Assembly (NCBI GenBank): GCA_000332255.1
Contig: KB235926.1
Coordinates: forward strand, 640,358 to 704,357
Direction: 5' to 3'
Length of the DNA: 64,000 nt
From: a cyanobacterium PCC 7702
GTDB lineage: Bacteria > Cyanobacteriota > Cyanobacteriia > Cyanobacteriales > Nostocaceae
How positions within the stretch are numbered: position 1 is the first letter of the stretch; every line of letters starts with the position of its first letter. A model generated the notes under the pieces. It was not told the DNA's origin. It saw only the letters and a list, made by a program, of their open reading frames with translations, and made no database searches. Below are positions 62,342 through 64,000 of this stretch, piece after piece. Position numbers and translations under genes: made by a program.

Positions 62342-63784
62342 ATGTCTGACTTAATTTTGTTTTGGCATCGCCGCGACTTAAGGATTTCTGACAATACAGG
62401 TCTTGCTGCGGCGCGACAGCAAAGTACAAAAGTAGTGGGCGTATTTTGTCTCGATCCGAATATTCTCAAACCAGATGATATTGCGAGCGTGCGAGTGACT
62501 TATATGATTGGTTGTTTGCAGGCACTTCAAGAAAGATATACTCAAGCTGGGAGTCAGTTATTAATACTTCATGACGATCCCGTGCAAGCAATACCAAGAC
62601 TAGCTTTGGCATTAAAGGCGAAAGCCGTATTTTGGAATTGGGATGTAGAACCTTATTCCCAAAAACGCGATCGCGCTGTCATCGAGGGGTTAAAAGAAAA
62701 AGGAATTGAATTTCTCCCGAAAAACTGGGATCAGCTGCTGCATGCTCCAGAAGATATCTGCACTGGCTCCAATCAACCTTACACTGTTTACACTCCTTTT
62801 TGGAAAAATTGGAGTAACAAACCAAAACCAACACCTGTAGAAACTTTCGCACATGCACAGGGATTAACAGAAGTAGAAAAAGAAAAAGCAAAAACCGCTG
62901 GAGTAATAGAATTACCTTCAGCCAAAGAATTAGGATTTGTCTGGGATGGAGAACTAATCATCGCTCCAGGAGAAATCGCAGCACAAAAACGTTTAAAGGA
63001 ATTTTGTACCCACGCCATTGAGGAATATCAACAACAGCGGAACTTTCCAGCCACAGATGGTACATCTAGGTTAAGTGCAGCCTTGAAATTTGGTGCGATC
63101 GGTATTCGCACTGTTTGGAAGGCTACCCAACAAGCCTTGGAAAACAGCTGCAGTTTGGAAGCAGAAGCCAGTATCCGCGCCTGGCAACAAGAATTAGCTT
63201 GGCGGGAGTTTTATCAACACGCCATGTATCACTTCCCAGAACTAGCAGAGGGTGCTTATCGCGACACATTTAAAAACTTTCCTTGGGAAAATAATACAGA
63301 ATATTTTCAAGCTTGGTGTGAAGGAAAAACTGGCTATCCCATCGTAGATGCAGCAATGCGCCAGTTAAATACTATTGGCTGGATGCATAACCGCTGTCGA
63401 ATGATTGTCGCCAATTTTTTAACTAAAGATTTGCTTATTAATCCCCAGTGGGGAGAAAAGTACTTTATGCAGAAACTTATTGATGGAGACTTATCTGCTA
63501 ATAATGGTGGTTGGCAGTGGAGTGCTTCTAGTGGAATGGATCCCAAGCCTGTGCGTATTTTCAATCCTGCCACTCAAGCACAAAAATTTGATCCAGATGC
63601 TGAATATATTCGACAATGGATTCCTGAATTACGCTCTGTAGATACAGAATATTTAATTACTGGTAAAATCCCATCTTGGGAACTTCAAGCCATTGATTAT
63701 CCTGCTCCCATTGTGGAACATAAAACACAGCAAAAGCGGTTTAAGGAGCGTTATCAACAGCAAAAAGTACAACTATTAAGATAG
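62342..63784 (+). CDS. phrA: Class I CPD photolyase (8-HDF type)
   Basis: The 480-residue flavoprotein repairs UV-induced cyclobutane pyrimidine dimers with light. N-terminal '[20 protein letters not shown]' is the antenna-domain start; C-terminal FAD-binding motifs are '[20 protein letters not shown]', '[20 protein letters not shown]' and '[20 protein letters not shown]'. The last block is the near-invariant photolyase signature. Length and motifs match cyanobacterial PhrA. Monocistronic as far as visible. Confidence 0.97.
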   Translation: MSDLILFWHRRDLRISDNTGLAAARQQSTKVVGVFCLDPNILKPDDIASVRVTYMIGCLQALQERYTQAGSQLLILHDDPVQAIPRLALALKAKAVFWNWDVEPYSQKRDRAVIEGLKEKGIEFLPKNWDQLLHAPEDICTGSNQPYTVYTPFWKNWSNKPKPTPVETFAHAQGLTEVEKEKAKTAGVIELPSAKELGFVWDGELIIAPGEIAAQKRLKEFCTHAIEEYQQQRNFPATDGTSRLSAALKFGAIGIRTVWKATQQALENSCSLEAEASIRAWQQELAWREFYQHAMYHFPELAEGAYRDTFKNFPWENNTEYFQAWCEGKTGYPIVDAAMRQLNTIGWMHNRCRMIVANFLTKDLLINPQWGEKYFMQKLIDGDLSANNGGWQWSASSGMDPKPVRIFNPATQAQKFDPDAEYIRQWIPELRSVDTEYLITGKIPSWELQAIDYPAPIVEHKTQQKRFKERYQQQKVQLLR

Positions 63785-63952
63785 TGGTCTCTAGTGGAAG
63801 CTTTGGGCAGACTTTTCTCTCCTGCCTCTTGCCCATACAATCTCTGATATAGTGCGATCGCGCCCAATGGCTCGATGTTTGTAATTTATGACGGCAGCTG
63901 TTAATGCGAGCGGGTAAGGGCATTAATATATTTTTTAAGTAATTCTTAATTT

Positions 63953-64000
63953 TCAACTAAAACGCCTAATGGCATCAAAGGTTTGGGCAGGCGATTTTAT
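63953..64000 (-). other. Possible 3' end of a gene continuing past the window edge
   Basis: On the minus strand a frame is open from the right edge to a TGA at 63953-63955, with residues 'IKSPAQTFDAIRRFS'. Only 15 codons are visible, so this could be the C-terminus of an adjacent gene or chance. Confidence 0.2.

Overview
The window reads as chromosomal DNA of a filamentous, very probably heterocyst-forming cyanobacterium. Evidence: HIP1 octamers (GCGATCGC) recur throughout; cyanobacteria-specific families are common (Ycf66, DUF3326, CAAD/CURT1, DUF3082); a plant-type [2Fe-2S] ferredoxin and an 8-HDF-type photolyase are present; and there is a complete fraC-fraD-fraE operon, whose products build septal junctions in Anabaena filaments. 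A recombinase resembling the heterocyst excisases XisA/XisC fits the same picture. I cannot name the species.

Layout. 1-8 kb: ycf66-like gene, acnB, ferredoxin, DUF3326, a CPBP protease, purN, an orphan sugar ABC permease and DUF981. 8-13 kb: pentapeptide-repeat protein, fraE-fraD-fraC (minus strand), a tandem two-domain CobO-like protein and a CAAD membrane protein. 13-20 kb: a decayed HAD phosphatase, an RCK/2TM channel-like protein, the rsmA-ispE-DUF3082 operon and a Pepco-domain gene. 20-25 kb: a PAS histidine kinase, then a plasmid-like module on the minus strand (ParA, ribbon-helix-helix protein, XisA/XisC-like recombinase) headed by six 8-bp iterons. 25-32 kb: TPR protein, acs, a decayed aquaporin, two glycosyltransferases, moaC and tRNA-Arg(ACG). 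32-39 kb: BON lipoprotein, a frameshifted three-unit stress protein, secreted and membrane proteins, a CAX exchanger, a ChrB-N protein, and a TetR/DUF4188 divergent pair with two matched operators. 39-50 kb: a DhaM-HPr-EI phosphotransferase fusion and a signalling operon (GAF/PAS kinase, response regulator, hybrid kinase, TPR protein). 50-57 kb: TauE/SafE, CorA, rnpB, rnc, an oxidoreductase and an ABC exporter. 57-64 kb: a c-di-AMP (ydaO) riboswitch ahead of an 82-residue unknown protein, an eroded thioredoxin-like gene, a sulfonate-type binding protein, an atypical vanadium haloperoxidase homologue and phrA.

Functional themes. Housekeeping genes (acnB, purN, ispE, rsmA, acs, moaC, rnc, rnpB) are mixed with regulatory and cell-envelope genes. 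Several loci show decay: the HAD gene, the aquaporin, the YflT-like stress gene and the TSA-like gene, and the haloperoxidase homologue lacks the usual catalytic histidine.

The items I rate most worth a second look are the ParA/RHH/XisA-like module with its iterons, the c-di-AMP riboswitch upstream of a small orphan protein, the TSA-like protein that lost its CxxC segment in frame, the SGH-to-TGG change in the haloperoxidase homologue, and a possible small RNA with a near-perfect terminator at about 28.4 kb. Everything is read by eye from sequence and remembered family knowledge; no database search was run.
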